From assembly GCA_002118135.1 (NCBI GenBank), contig BDIU01000161.1, forward strand, positions 1 through 64,000: a stretch of 64,000 nucleotides of DNA, written 5' to 3'. Every line of letters starts with the position of its first letter. Within the stretch, counting starts at the first letter, position 1. This document shows, one piece after another, positions 10,901 to 22,700 of the stretch. Both the position numbers and the translations under genes were made by a program. The stretch is from Trebouxia sp. TZW2008 (taxonomy: Eukaryota; Chlorophyta; Trebouxiophyceae; Trebouxiales; Trebouxiaceae). The notes under the pieces were generated by a model. The model was not told where the DNA came from. It searched no databases and saw nothing but the letters and a program-made list of their open reading frames with translations.

Positions 10901-13679
10901 TGCTGCGACGCAATACCAATACTCAGCAGGATGATCACATAGTCTGCAGATCCCAAATTGCAGGCCAGGAATGCAGTGCAAAGCTGCACAGCAGCATAAT
11001 TTAGTTCTGCCTTGCTGTACATCACTTGTTTGAGATCAGTCAAAGATCAAGTACATGCACGCAGCAGCATGAGAAATGGGCAGCATGACAGATGGGTATC
11101 ATGACAACACACCTCAAGCTTGGCAGCTGCAGTGTCAGCTGCCCGCTGCTGGTTCTCCCTCAACTCAGCGATGCGGGTTTCCAGATTGTTCTTCTGCTGC
11201 TGCACCTCAGTCAGCTCCTCCTCCTTGTCCTACAAAAGCCCCACACTTTAGCTAAAATCACAAAAAAGAGGCCACTGCTCAATGCGCAAGTAGCATGTTT
11301 TACTACGGCTTGCAGTGGGTTGCAACACAATCTTGTGCTGGCTCAACACCAACATGAGCGGTCTCTGTTGCTTTGCCTGATGTGAAAGAAAAGATTTGTG
11401 GCAGCTCACTGGCTACATGTGGCAGCATGCAGAGCTGGGCAACTTGGCATGTCACCTTGAGAGTATTTGCTGCTTCTGTTGCAGCCAGCTCACGGGCGCT
11501 TTGCAGGCTGGTGATGTCGGCCTGTGAGGCAGCAAGCCTGTCAACCAGGTCCTGCCTCTGCTGCTGCACCTCAGCCAGCTCCACCTTGTTTGCCTGCACA
11601 GGTTGCAATGCTCAAGAGTGCAGACAAACTTTGCAGGCTGAGACTGAGTATACATGACTCGATGGGTGGAGCATGCAACATAATGTATGGGTACGCCTGC
11701 TGCACGCATGGCTGTGAGCAGCATTGCAAGCACAGCAGCTTTCATGACTATTAACATGTATTGGCACATGTCTGGCAGCTCTTGCAGACCATTTGCGCAA
11801 GATGCGGTTGTTGGGATGGTGCCAGGTTGGTGCTGGTAGGAGAGGTGGACGATGCAGTGCAATTTTCAGATGAAGAATGTGCCTAGCTACAGAATGCATG
11901 AATGGTCGCAATTTGGGGAGTGCCTATGCCATTGAGCATGACAACAGGAGTGTCTGTGGGTAGAAGCAGCCCAGCATATTCACATGTACCCTTACCTGGG
12001 CAAACAAGTGCTAGACATTCTTGACAGCACCATTCAGCCATGCGACGTGTACACGCAGAATGCAGAATATTGCAGAATGGGCAACACACACCTGTAGTGC
12101 ACTGCTGGCAGTCTGGTGGTCATGAGCCAGTTCTTTCTTTAAGCTTGTAACTCTCTCGCTCATCCAAATGACCAGCTCTTGTCCCTCTGCTTCCACGACT
12201 TGCGTCTGCAGTCAAAACACGCAAGTATTTCTCAGCCAGTCTTCGTTTGCAGAAGCTTGCAATTGCAGACAGTCACTTGGTTAAAGCTTGCATGCTTTGC
12301 TTTCAAGAAAGACGAAATGTATACAATAGCTGCATGTTTCCGCCAGACCCAGTAAGGGCGAAGTCAAATGTGGATCTGCAAATACATACGCTTGTGCAAC
12401 ATAAGTGCGGACAATCAAATTGCAAACGGACAAAGTATGTAGCATGGGCATACAAGTTACGGAGCTTGATTCCTACCTGAGCATTTGCAAGCATTTCTGC
12501 TGCAATTGCTTGAACCAGACATTTCTGGAGCTTTGCTGTGGTGTTGGCCTCAGCCTTAAGCTTAGCCTCAGCAGCCTCCCATGATTCCTGAGCCAGCTTC
12601 AGACGAGCCTCCAGGGATGACACTACCTATAGAAAGGTAATCATGATCATGCTTCGGCAACAGAGCCTTTGCATCATCTGCTGTGCTGACACAAAGCAGC
12701 CATATGCAAGAATGTGTGTGACAGGACACGTGCAAAAAGTCTTCAGCTGTCAGATACCTGCTCAGCGCATTCAGCTCAAATGACAACTTGCTAGTTTGGC
12801 TTATCTCCAGCATTGAACTCAAGCACCAACTTCTGAGACCTTGGGTTCAGACAAGACAACATCACTGCAAACATTCTGTGACCCTCCTATTCACACACAC
12901 TCTTATCTTGATTAGACGTCCTGTCTGCTGGAGGGTTTTGGGACATTCTGACAATATGACTAGATCATCTGAACCTTCTGCTTGTTTGCTGTGGACTGGA
13001 ACGATATGATGCACATGAAGCAAACATCTCATGCATGCAGGGTTTGTTGAGCATATCAAAGACTTGCCTACCTCCTTGTGGAAGTCTGCCAGGACAACAT
13101 CTTCCTGTAAAATTGCAGCAGGAAATCTCTGGCTCTGCAAAGACCAATCAATACTTTCAAACATGCGTTGCTTGGCATCGAATTCGAGGCAGAATGAGTT
13201 CGCGGCTTAATAATCAGGCCAACTCCACCCAGCAGTGCCTAAATCCAATTTGCACATGGCAAATTCACAAGGCGCTCCGAAGACAGCAGCAGGGAGCAAA
13301 ATAAACGACATTCCCTGACTCCACGTTTGTGCTATTGATTGCATGACAGAGTAACACTGACGCTGCATCTCAAGACCACTAGTTGCATACCTCATTTTGG
13401 AATGTCTCAGTGACACGCGAGTAGCTCAGCAAATTCCCAGGACGCTCTTGTGTTTGCCTTAAGGCTGTAGGCCGCTGCACAGGGCAACAACCAGGTCTTT
13501 GTCAGTACGCATGAAACCGATAGCAAAGCGTCACGTCAGTGAGTGTCTGTCTGTCTTACCTGACCGCGGTGGAGACAAGACCGCTTCTCTAAATCCTTTC
13601 GCTTAACACCGACAGCTGAAGCTAGTGATGGCAGTGTAGGACCAGCAAACAGGCCAGTCTCATATTCACGGTATTGCAT
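1973..13679 (-). CDS. coiled-coil array protein with C-terminal divergent protein kinase domain
   Basis: This gene was assembled from 27 exons: 13560-13679, 13391-13474, 13072-13134, 12477-12626, 12092-12205, 11456-11593, 11113-11229, 10459-10575, 10018-10134, 9547-9663, 9145-9261, 8636-8773, 8409-8537, 8199-8327, 7905-8033, 7575-7679, 7124-7240, 6819-6923, 6377-6445, 5930-5971, 5345-5482, 5010-5111, 4411-4647, 3811-4088, 2984-3187, 2450-2726, 1973-2176. The first 23 are all phase 0-0, giving about 1218 residues. The middle is a long coiled coil made of repeated exons; a Lys/Ala-rich linker and a Gln run follow. The C-terminal kinase has a GAGSMGTVW P-loop, VVLKK lysine, a VDQDIHAQN catalytic loop and KIDLGN in the DFG position. 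The catalytic Asp is kept but HRD reads DQD, so activity is uncertain. It looks closest to CK1/VRK-type loops. The 5' start is provisional; further exons may lie up to 14053. The orthologue is not recognised. Confidence 0.82.
2909..3770 (-). repeat. donor-side partial exon copies in two kinase-gene introns
   Basis: Downstream of exon 2984-3187, positions 2909-2936 repeat about 28 bases that span its end and donor (2972-2998), with one indel. Downstream of exon 3811-4088, the intron holds three tandem units at about 3550-3625, 3626-3703 and 3704-3770, each 67-78 bases. They copy the region around that exon's donor; one keeps an intact donor-like tcac on the plus strand. The copies carry only the exon's 3' edge plus flanking intron. 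Confidence 0.75.
6377..12626 (-). repeat. array of tandemly duplicated coiled-coil exons
   Basis: Most exons here follow one template. They start with A-K-E-(D/E)-E-L, continue through V-Q-Q-Q-K-Q-x-L-E, and end in A-L-Q or Q-L-Q immediately before the donor. All are phase 0-0. From 5' to 3' the lengths in residues are 46, 39, 39, 39, 39, 39, 46, 43, 43, 43, then the degenerate 35, 39, 35, 23 and 14. The two 46-residue exons (11456-11593 and 8636-8773) resemble each other more than their neighbours, so a block of exons may have been copied. Because exons begin and end in phase 0, any number can be added, lost or skipped without a frameshift. The exons at 12092-12205 and 12477-12626 are coiled coil but more diverged. 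Confidence 0.88.
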
Positions 13680-13789
13680 GCTTGCGCTAACAAACTCTCT
13701 ATCCAGGATACGCTACGCAGACAGCATCTGATCAAAGATGTTGCAACGTTTGCAAGTTGGTCAAACACAGTGGCTGTGTCACTCCGTCA

Positions 13790-14053
13790 GAAGCGCTTGA
13801 CTATTGCTCTTGGTACGCCCGCGGCAAGCAAAGCCCATTGTAGCCTAACCACAAACGCTTCAGCACAACCAATGATGAGGTCTTGATCCTCAAGACGCTG
13901 GTCTCGCTGAAGTAAGTTTGACTTCAGGCTGTGCTGATACGTTGCTCCTCGTTTGTTCATCTTCTTCTCCAAATTCAAGACTTCAGATTTCTGCTGTGCA
14001 GTCAGCTGCCATTTGCAGTGCTTGCGCTCGCATCTGCGCTTCTTTGTGTCCTG
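13790..14053 (-). CDS. probable 5' coding exon of the coiled-coil kinase gene, or an orphan 3' exon
   Basis: The minus strand is open from a good acceptor (gtcacag, near 14054) to a stop near 13790. It encodes a charged, helix-forming segment with K-S-E-V-L-N-L-E-K-K and L-Q-R-D-Q-R-L-E-D-Q-D. One reading makes it the last exon of an unrecognised short gene between SGT1 and the kinase gene. The other splices it from a donor such as GTG|gttagg, near 13838, to an acceptor just upstream of the exon at 13560-13679, where the frame stays open above its ATG (R-I-L-D-R-E-F-V-S-A-S-M). The second reading would extend the coiled-coil protein by at least 80 residues. I cannot decide between them from sequence alone. 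Confidence 0.4.
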
Positions 14054-14735
14054 TGACCAGTTGAAGTCACATTCGCGCTCACATCACAGCGTAATGCGCT
14101 GTTGCAGACGAGTATAGCTGGCATCTTATTTGTAGCGTAGCTGTTGTAATTTATGGGATCCAGACCCTGACACTGAGACGACAGTGATCAGAATGCCCTG
14201 ATATACTTAAGCCCTGATGCAGTGAGGCAGGTATATCAGAGGAGCGCCAAGTTCTAAGCTATAGGCTGTATACTCTAGTACACAGCGCATTATCGTGAGC
14301 AATTAATTTGTTTGCCTAGTATTGAACTTTACCCAGATTTTGTTGCAGCAAGACAGGCCATTGCGGGCAACTACGGCTCGACAGCAAGATGGGACTGCTG
14401 AACTGCATGACGTCTTGTGCACTGAACTAGTCGTATGTACATGCTAAGCACGTACTACATATTTTGCACACTGCATCTGTATCCATTCTGAAAAGTCTTG
14501 CCACCATGGTTGTGCTGAACTGACAAACTTGCTCTGCCACTTGTGACGTTAGATTCTTTGCGCACACGCTTATTCCTTGCCATATCTGCAGTGCAGACCC
14601 GTTAGCACAAAGCAATTATCAGTGAAGGCAGATACAAAAATGAAGATGAAAGCAGTGCGTGAGCAGTGCAGACAAGATTGACAGCAAGATCAGCTGCTTG
14701 CAACACACACTTCATACTATGCACAAGAATTTTGC

Positions 14736-17529
14736 TTACTTTTTAGCTTCCATTCCGGTAGGAGGAGTGCACTCTGTCTTTTTTTTGCCAATGTCCTTCC
14801 AGTTGGTGGACAGCACTGTGCCGTTAGATTCCTACAAATGCAAGACATTGTCAGTATCATTGCCAAGCATTGCAGGTGGAGGTTTGATGTGGATTGCATG
14901 TCATACTTGACGTCAGCAGGCACGTTGAAGCTCTAGCATGACAACAAACGTGTCCGACGTCTGCAAATTGGCCTAAACCCAAAACAGCAAATTGTTTGTT
15001 TGATGGACTGGAGGCCAATTAGGTTTGCGCCCGTTCAAACAATGTGCGTCAAGCAGGTGGAGGTCTGACTCGACGCAGGGGACAATATGCTGCGTGTGAA
15101 AACGGATCTTAAAACCCACATACAATGTGAGGCATGTATGATATTCAACACATGATCTTGCTGTGTGCTAAAGCTTGTGTGCGAAATCTGTTGCCTCAAG
15201 GATAGTCACAACGCAAGATTGCTGAGAGATATGTTTGAGCATGACCTGGAAAGACTTGTTCATTGCACGCCTGGTGTCTTCATCTGCGCCACCATAGATG
15301 TCTTTGAAGAGCTTCTGCAAGGCTGCATCACCTTCGAGCTTCTCATCTTTCTCATCCTTCTTAATGTCACTCTCCAGCTTGTCCCTGTACATTATGAATA
15401 TGTATACATGGCGCTTACCTTCTATACATGACATCACTAGCTAGTGTTCCACATGGGTAAAATGTCTTGACACCAGATATTGGAGCATTTTCGAAGATGC
15501 TGCTGAGTGCATGCTAAAGATTTGCAGCAAAGGTTGCAGGTATGCAGCATTTATGCAGGGCTGCATACCAGTCGACAGCTCGTCTGTTGAAGGAGGAAGG
15601 GTAGGCAGGCTTGGGCTGCTGCACAGGTGGTGGCGCAGCACTGGGAGCCTTGCCATACACGTCTGCCTTCTGGCTGCTCTTCTCTAGCGTTGGCCACTTG
15701 ATGGCATCAGCCTTCTTCAGCCTGATTTCAGTCTTGCTTTTGAGTAGCTCATGCTTGCTTGCTGCTGTGTCCACCTGCAAAGCAAGCAGCTCTCAGCTTT
15801 CCAATGCGAGCAGTGCTCAGCACTTCCAATGCGAGCAATGCTCAGCACTTCCAATGCGAGCAGCGCTCAGCACTTCCAATGCAAGCAGCGCTCAGCACTT
15901 GAGTGGAAATGGCTTGCTGCATGGATAGAGGGCTGGCAAAATGCCCATGGTGCAAGCAGCAAATGGGCGTGGGCTAATGATCTGTTTGCCACATTGCTGT
16001 ACATGCTCCACATATGCTCGTTTGGTTCTGTTGTGAGCAAACATGATGCACCAATAGGCAAGCATTTGGCTGATATGACAAGCAACAGAGCCCTGAGAGG
16101 TCTGACCTGCCCATACAGCTCCACGTCAAGCTCATACTCCTGTTCACCTTCAGCATCTCTGATGACCACACGTAGGTGCTGCTTGTCTATATGAATGTCC
16201 ACTTGCTCTTTGGTCATGTTCTTTGCCAAGACAGCAACCTCTACTACAGTCTGTGTCTGGAACCACTGGTGCCTGCATTTACAAAAACTTTCAGTCCTGC
16301 CAGGAAGCATCACCTGTGCTGCCAGTTGATGAGCGCATAAGCTGAAATTTTGCCATGACATGCATCTGTAGACAAAGCAGGCCGTACATGACACCAGGCA
16401 TGCTTTGGTGATGTGGGTGTGAGCAGAATAAGCAACTGGGGTAATGCAGAGTAACAGTCAGGTGCTGTTGGGTACATGTACATACTGCTAAACAAGCTCA
16501 CAATCAGCAGACCATCAAAGACAAAAGTGTGCATGTCCTGCTGATGCAACATGTGTGGACGTCAAGCATGCTAAGATGCCCATCAGGGGCACACCCACCT
16601 GTATTTAGGCTGGTTGGGGTCTACAGGGGGTGGCATGGATGGTGCATCTGCATCATGTGGGGCCTTGTTTGGGCTTGAGGATGCAGGAGGGAAAGGCGCT
16701 GACTCAGGGGTGGCGGGAGCTGCTGAGCTTGCAAAGCCATTGGCTGATGAGGAGGCTGTGCCCTGCTGCTTGTATGCCTGACCCTCCTGAGAGGCCTCGT
16801 CTGCAAGGGCCAGACATGATCTCAGGTTGAGAGCTAAGGCACTTGAGGTTGCTGTGTGTTTGTGTCAGCGGAAGCTGCTGCAAGCTGTCTGGCAAGACGC
16901 ATTGCTTGAGCACAAGTCTTGGCAACCTGTGCATGAATGTTATGGCCAATCGGCTTACACCCACTAGCCCAGGTGATGCAGAGAGGGAGTGAGTGTGAGG
17001 CTTACCATCCAGCTCTGCATTGCATTTTCGAATCCAGGTCTTGAAGCTGCTGTTCTTGCTGTCAAGGGCCTGACCAGCTTCAAACGCCGCCTTGGCACTT
17101 TCATACTCTTCTAAGTTGAACAAAGCGACCCTGCAGCAAGAGATCAGTGGTCAAAAGTAAATTGGTGTAACTCCTGCTTTTGCAACACAGCGAACAATGA
17201 GGCAACTCAGGCGCTGGCTGGAACTCACCCCTTTCGGTGGTGGTGCCTTCCTGTCTTGGGATCCAGTTCGATAGCTTTGCCAGCGTCGTCAGCTGCATCT
17301 ATGAAATTTTCCAGTTTGATATGGGTTTGTGCCCTTTGCGAGTACAATGCGGCATCTTCTGGACTGGCATCAATGGCCTACGCCGCGTTGACCGGAACGG
17401 TGAGAGCAAACAGAGAGAAGCTGAAGTTGGCACAGCAGGTCTACATACCTGTTTGTAGAGGGCCAGAGCAAGGTCGTAGTCTTCGTCCACGAAAGCGGCA
17501 TTGGCCCTGGCGGCGGCGCTGGTAGCCAT
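14736..17529 (-). CDS. SGT1: SGT1, HSP90 co-chaperone (TPR-CS-SGS)
   Basis: Eight exons give 387 residues: 17449-17529, 17229-17377, 17006-17130, 16599-16800, 16107-16272, 15569-15774, 15246-15384, 14736-14831. An N-terminal TPR region (residues 1-118) includes A-A-A-R-A-N-A-A-F and H-H-R-K-G-V-A-L-F-N-L. A Ser/Pro/Ala-rich linker follows, then the CS domain (about 186-240, with [14 protein letters not shown]) that binds HSP90. The C-terminal SGS domain (about 310-387) has [21 protein letters not shown] and [11 protein letters not shown]. In plants SGT1 works with HSP90 and RAR1 in immune-receptor stability and in SCF ubiquitin ligase function; it is conserved in eukaryotes. The protein ends right after G-M-E-A-K-K, a few residues short of many homologues. 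All phases match and the frame closes. Confidence 0.97.
15792..15900. repeat. 25-bp minisatellite in an SGT1 intron
   Basis: Just over four copies of a 25-base unit (ctcagcacttccaatgcgag plus 'cagtg'-like ending) lie in the intron between the CS exon and the next exon, starting about 17 bases from the acceptor side of exon 15569-15774. The copies differ by only one to three bases each, so the array is young. It sits close to the 3' splice site. Confidence 0.9.
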
Positions 17530-19774
17530 CTGCGTTGAGCAGTCGGGTGCGCAGACTGGTGTGATCGTACTCGGATCAGCAGGAGCCCATGCGCCTTCTA
17601 ACGGTGCCAGAGACTTGACAAAACGCTGCACGGAAATGCAAGGCTCTGCTTTGGGAGAAGCAGCCTTTGCTGCAGCGGTAGAGTGTGTGAGAGCGCTTGT
17701 GCATGTGCCGAGGGAAGCACAGCTCCGACCTATCGAGGAAGGCCAGATCTGGACGAGCCCTTCAGGGCATGTCAGAAATGCCCCTCTGCACTACAACACC
17801 ACAAGTGCTGCCATTGCTTTAACCGCTTGAAGGCTTCGATGCCATGCATGCTGTTTATAGTAATGCGAGTCAATTCACAGGCATGCACGAGGTGACCAAC
17901 AAGGTGCATTCAGAACTATGCCTGATGGCATGCAGTAGAACGCATTTCGTCAGCCCAGCGGCAATTGCGATTGAGATTTTCACGGAGCTTGCACCTTGAG
18001 CGATCGGTATACTAGCTGAAATGTTATACAAGAAGCACGTAGCATCTAGAGCATGGTGTGGGCGGGGCTTCTGCATGTTGCTACAATGTTGTCCAATCTC
18101 AAGAGCAACTTTTAAACATGTATTGCAATGCCCACATGTCCAGCGTGTTGAGAGGGAGTCAGATGCTGCTTCGGCGCAGGCTGTTGATTGCAAAGGTGAA
18201 GTCATGCACGAACCTCTCTTTTGGGCATCACCAGCAAGGTATATGCCACGCATCATATGAGCTAGCGTTTTGCACCCTTGCTGGTTGAACCAGCTAAGTG
18301 GTTGGCAACTTCTCCTGCAAGGTCTGAGGCTGGCCTGCAACGCTTGACCAGCAGATCAGCATGCCCATATTAGTTGCAGACTGTAGTCTCTCTCTCTCCC
18401 CCCAGAGCTTTGCGATAAGCTCTTGCCGTCTTGCATGCTGACACATCTGCTGTGATGGCTCGGCCAGCAGCAACGCAGCAACTAATCAAGCCTGTGTTGC
18501 TGTATGGCCACTGCCAATCAGGCCTGATCCAATGCTGCTTCCTGAAAGGTCAGACTTGCAGCTCAAGTCGAACTGCTGACTTCTGGTTTTGGCATGTCCA
18601 CAAGGCTGACATTCCGTGACAGCCCTCCACCCGCTGAGACCGAAGCTTCCATCATCAGCACATCCCACCTTGCTGGCCCCACAAGGTTGTATAACAGGGT
18701 GCTGCGCGGGCCTTTTTTTCGCACGACCTGCATGGCTGATGGTTTGTTGCCATACTGTGACAACCCAGCAGGCAGCTGTGCAGAATGAGAGACAACGTAC
18801 CCGCATATACACATCAGAACTGTTTTTCTGGCCAACAAGGGTCAGCTGGCAGTTGGCCATGTGTTTTTGGTGAGACAGCCCTATTGATGCGTTGTACCAA
18901 GGGCCAACTGTTAACGGCAAGCCCAGTTGCTGACCAAGCTCTGCATTGTGGCTGGCCTTTTCAAGAGCCAATCTGTGCGCCACATAGTTTTGAGCTTCTG
19001 GAGCAGTTTGCTAAGTAAAGCAAGGCTAGCCCTAGCCAACTTGTCTCTGCCTGCAGCAGCTTATAATTACCTTGAGCAGTGATCAAACACTAAGGCCTCG
19101 TTGACGGCATCAGCCGTGGTCCAGCCAAGTAGACCAACGAGCGCAAGACCTCCTGCGGTTCTGACATGGCTTGTGAGGCGTGTCATCCATTTACACGCAG
19201 GTAGCTTGCAAAGTTGCTGGAACAAGCAGAGGGCACAGGAGAACTGCTGGCGTTAGATAGTGACCTGCTCTGCTCTGCATGAGGGTGGCGTTCGGATCGC
19301 AGTCTCGGGCGGTCCGTGTACTGAACCTGCTGCTACTCCAACCCATTCAGACCTGGAGTTGCTTGCTCTTGGTTCAACGTGTTGTTGCACTCTGACCTGT
19401 TGATCGCATTCGATCTCACACCAACGACATGCTTGAGCGAGTGTCGAGCTGGTTCAGAAGCAACAAAAACCCGTACTGTAGTCAGGGGCTTCATCAGGTT
19501 TGTGGCCTGACAGCAAAGACACCCCATAAACCTCGCACTCTTTTCATGTGCCGCCTGCTCACGAGCTGTGTTGCAGGACTGGACAGCTTTTGTCAACTGC
19601 TTTGTCGACTCCGCACTCGCGAATGGTCCGGCAACTTCAGCTCCTTCAGCAAAGGTGCGCGTCTGATTGCTCTGACACAATTGTCAGCTGCTGGTCATAC
19701 GTGACACATACACAGCTTTCTGAACAGCGATGCAGAGCTGGAGTCAAGCCAAACAGAACTGATGCTTTATACAG
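17530..19774. other. SGT1 promoter side and unresolved 5' part of the phosphatase gene
   Basis: SGT1 starts at 17529 on the minus strand and the phosphatase runs on the plus strand, so this stretch should hold both promoters and the first phosphatase exon or exons, including any targeting peptide. I could not find an exon whose phase joins cleanly to 19775. An open stretch at 19429-19704 has a hydrophobic, Leu/Ser/Cys-rich character, but its natural donor gives the wrong phase. A pyrimidine-rich tract with CCCCCCAG at about 18391-18408 is a candidate acceptor. No other gene is supported. Confidence 0.4.
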
Positions 19775-22700
19775 ATTGACCCAGTGACAACATACTTGCC
19801 AGCAGCTGCCAGGCTAATAGCTATAGGAGATCTGCATGGTGACATGGGCAAAACTAGGAGGGCATTCAAGATTGGCGGTCTTATTGATGACAATGACAGA
19901 TGGACAGGAGGCACCACTACTGCAGTACAGGTGACATCTCTGTGCTGACACGTAAGCATTGCTTGCACGTTGAGTATGTGCAAGCGCCAGCAAACATGAC
20001 TGACAATGCCTGTGACCAAAAGCGGTCGCAGCCGGGAAGCTTGCCAGTCAGCAATGCCAAAGTAAGCGCAATATGCCCTCTTGTTGCGCTAGATCTGGCA
20101 GACTGCAAGCAAGATGCATCAGTGGAATAGTGATGTCTGGGCACAACTTGACGAGAGCATCAGGCTTGCACCCAAACAGCAGTTGCACACTTGTCACCAC
20201 TTCTTCATATCTGTCTCACCTTTACACTTCAGTACGTCGACCATGTGGTCAGTATGTTCTCAGTATCAAAATGTTGAAGCATTGAAAGTGTTCAGGTATC
20301 AAGGGATGACACCCTGTTCAACTGTCCTGTCTGGTGCCCATGTAATTTTCTGCACCACAGCTTGACAATCCAATAAAAATCAACATTCGCTTTTCATGAG
20401 GTGCGGTGAAGGCAGCTTGCTCTGGTATGCAGGTTGGAGATCAGCTTGATAGAGGTGACAATGAGATCCAGATACTGTACTTCCTTGAGCGGCTGCAAAA
20501 AGAAGCTGCTGCAGCTGGCGGTGCCCTTCACATTCTGAATGGGAACCATGAGACCATGAATGTGGGTGGGCGCTTTAGGTATGCCACCACCCCAGGCAGA
20601 ATAGACTTCTTGCGATGGCAGCTGATGCAAAGCATTGGAGCAGGCCTCAAGGTGACTTTGCTGTACAGCAGCTGTGTACAAACAATGCTTTGGTCACCAA
20701 CAAAATTGTGCCAGACTGCCCTTACGTAAGGGCATCACTGCCGGATGCAATGACTAGGTCCCACTTGCAGTGTCATTACATTGAGTATGCCTTTATTGAA
20801 TATGCTTGTTCAGGAGAAGCCACACTATGGTTAAGCAGTATCAGTCCCTATTGCATTTTGGATGTGGTTGATGTTCTGACAGATCTTATAGTCGCGGCAG
20901 CATGTCAGCTGCTCATGAGGCTAAGAAGCATGCTTCTCAGGACAGTGCTGAAGCTCTGCATGTGACTGCAACAATATTTCAGCAGAACATCAGCTGCTGC
21001 AAGGGCTATATACTGCTTCTCAGTACAATGCTGAAGAGTTGTTTCGACTACATTGTAGAAGCATCAACATGAGCTGCTCCTTGGGCTTGACACTGCTGCT
21101 CAATGCACTGTTCAGAGCAGCTGCCATGGTGCATTTGTGCACTGCTGTTTGTGTTAGCACAACATGCTGAACTGGAAGCTGTAAGAGGCCCAGACCTTGA
21201 CATTGGCCACACACTCTGTTCTGTGGATGTTGTAGGCCAAGTGTGGGTGCTTGGATGCGGATAGAGATACAACACCCCCTCTTCAGCTGCCTCCAAACCT
21301 CATGCAAGCTGCCAGCACTGCAAGACTAGCTGCCTTGCAGCCTGGAGGTACACTCAAGCATGTACCATATATGTGCATGAGCTGTACAGCACAGTGCTTA
21401 CATGATAGTTGGGCCTCCGTCCCCTGTATGCTCCAGGATGCCATGGGGCAGAATACATTGCCAAGGTCAAAAGCCGATGCTTGTGACTTGCAAGGTATCA
21501 TGGCATTGTGTCAGCATGCCTGCATCTTGCCTGCTTTCAAAATCTGACTGTTTGTGTGCACATGTCAGGATAGCTGCAAGAGGGCGAGCGTCAACACTGT
21601 GTCTAAATGTCCCCTCCCTGCCTCATACATTCCACAGGGCCTGATGCTGGCAATGACAGCGCAAGACAACCTTGCAGTTAGCTGAGTCTGTTGCATGGCT
21701 ACTGCAGGCAGAGTGGCGCAGCGGTTCTTAGCTAGGCATCACACAGTGCTACAGATTGGCAGCACTGTCTTTGTGCATGGAGGCATTCTGCCATCGCATG
21801 CTGACTACGGCTTGGAGCGCATCAACAGGTGAAATGCACATCTGCTCCATTGACTTGTATCAAGCACACCCTGCTCAAAGCCAATGAGCAGTGAACTGTG
21901 TCACTTAGCATGCGTCAGCTGCCAAGACCAATTGTCAACAACAGCTGTCAGGATTGATTGGGCTGGGGCAATCTTTGTAGGCAGGCAGCTCTGCTCCAGT
22001 GGACATGCAGATATTTGGATGCAATGTACACTGTTTGTCAACAGATGATCCTGTACCAGGCCAAATCCTTTGCCAGTCGCTGAGGACATCCGTGTTGACT
22101 TTTCAAAATTGTCAGAGCTTATATGCTGCGCATGATAAACCAATGGGGTTTGTGTGTGTTTGGCTTGCAGAGGACTCACTGCTCAAGTTTGTCCTTACCG
22201 AAGACTGCATGATTGCAACAAAGTGCATCCCCAGTTAATAGCTGGTACAGAAATTGTTTAATATGATTTCTGATTTGATTGATTTCTGGAGAGAGTCAGC
22301 AGTGGATATTAGGACAGCAGGTACAGCAGGAGCCGGCTTTCCTGAAGGGTTGATCAGCAGTGTATAATTTTGCTGCAGCTCCCCCCTGTGATTTTGCTCT
22401 AGGGAAAACCAGCAGTGGGGCTGCTCAGCTGTGGTTCCATTTTTCCGTATGTCTAGATACAACTCATCCCTCATGCAGGGAAAGCCAGCAGTGGATATCA
22501 GGTCAGCAGCCAAAGCAGGAGCCTGCATTTTTGGGGGGGCGCTCAGCTGTGGTGTGGGCACGAGAATACTCCACAGAAGATGCACGCCGCTGTGACTGCA
22601 ATGCCCTGCAAGAAGCCCTTGCCAAGATCCCTGGCTCAAAGCGCATGGTACGCTGCTTGCCACCACTGACTTGCACTGCAGCCAATTTTTATTCAAGAGC

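Noticed and set aside
6377..12626. Regularly spaced near-identical segments, at first sight like a CRISPR-type or satellite array
   Set aside because: Each repeat is a translatable exon with acceptor and donor and variable intron spacing; the genome is eukaryotic.
12738..12821. Possible extra exon of the coiled-coil gene (S-S-M-L-E-I-S-Q-T-S-K-L)
   Set aside because: Its donor gives phase 2 while the next exon starts in phase 0, so it does not fit the chain.
15867..16394. 175-residue minus-strand open frame as a separate gene
   Set aside because: Its only conserved part is the SGT1 CS exon; the rest is intron read-through.
18486..18983. 165-residue minus-strand open frame
   Set aside because: No motif, biased Cys/Ser content, overlaps open frames on the other strand, and no splice context supports it.
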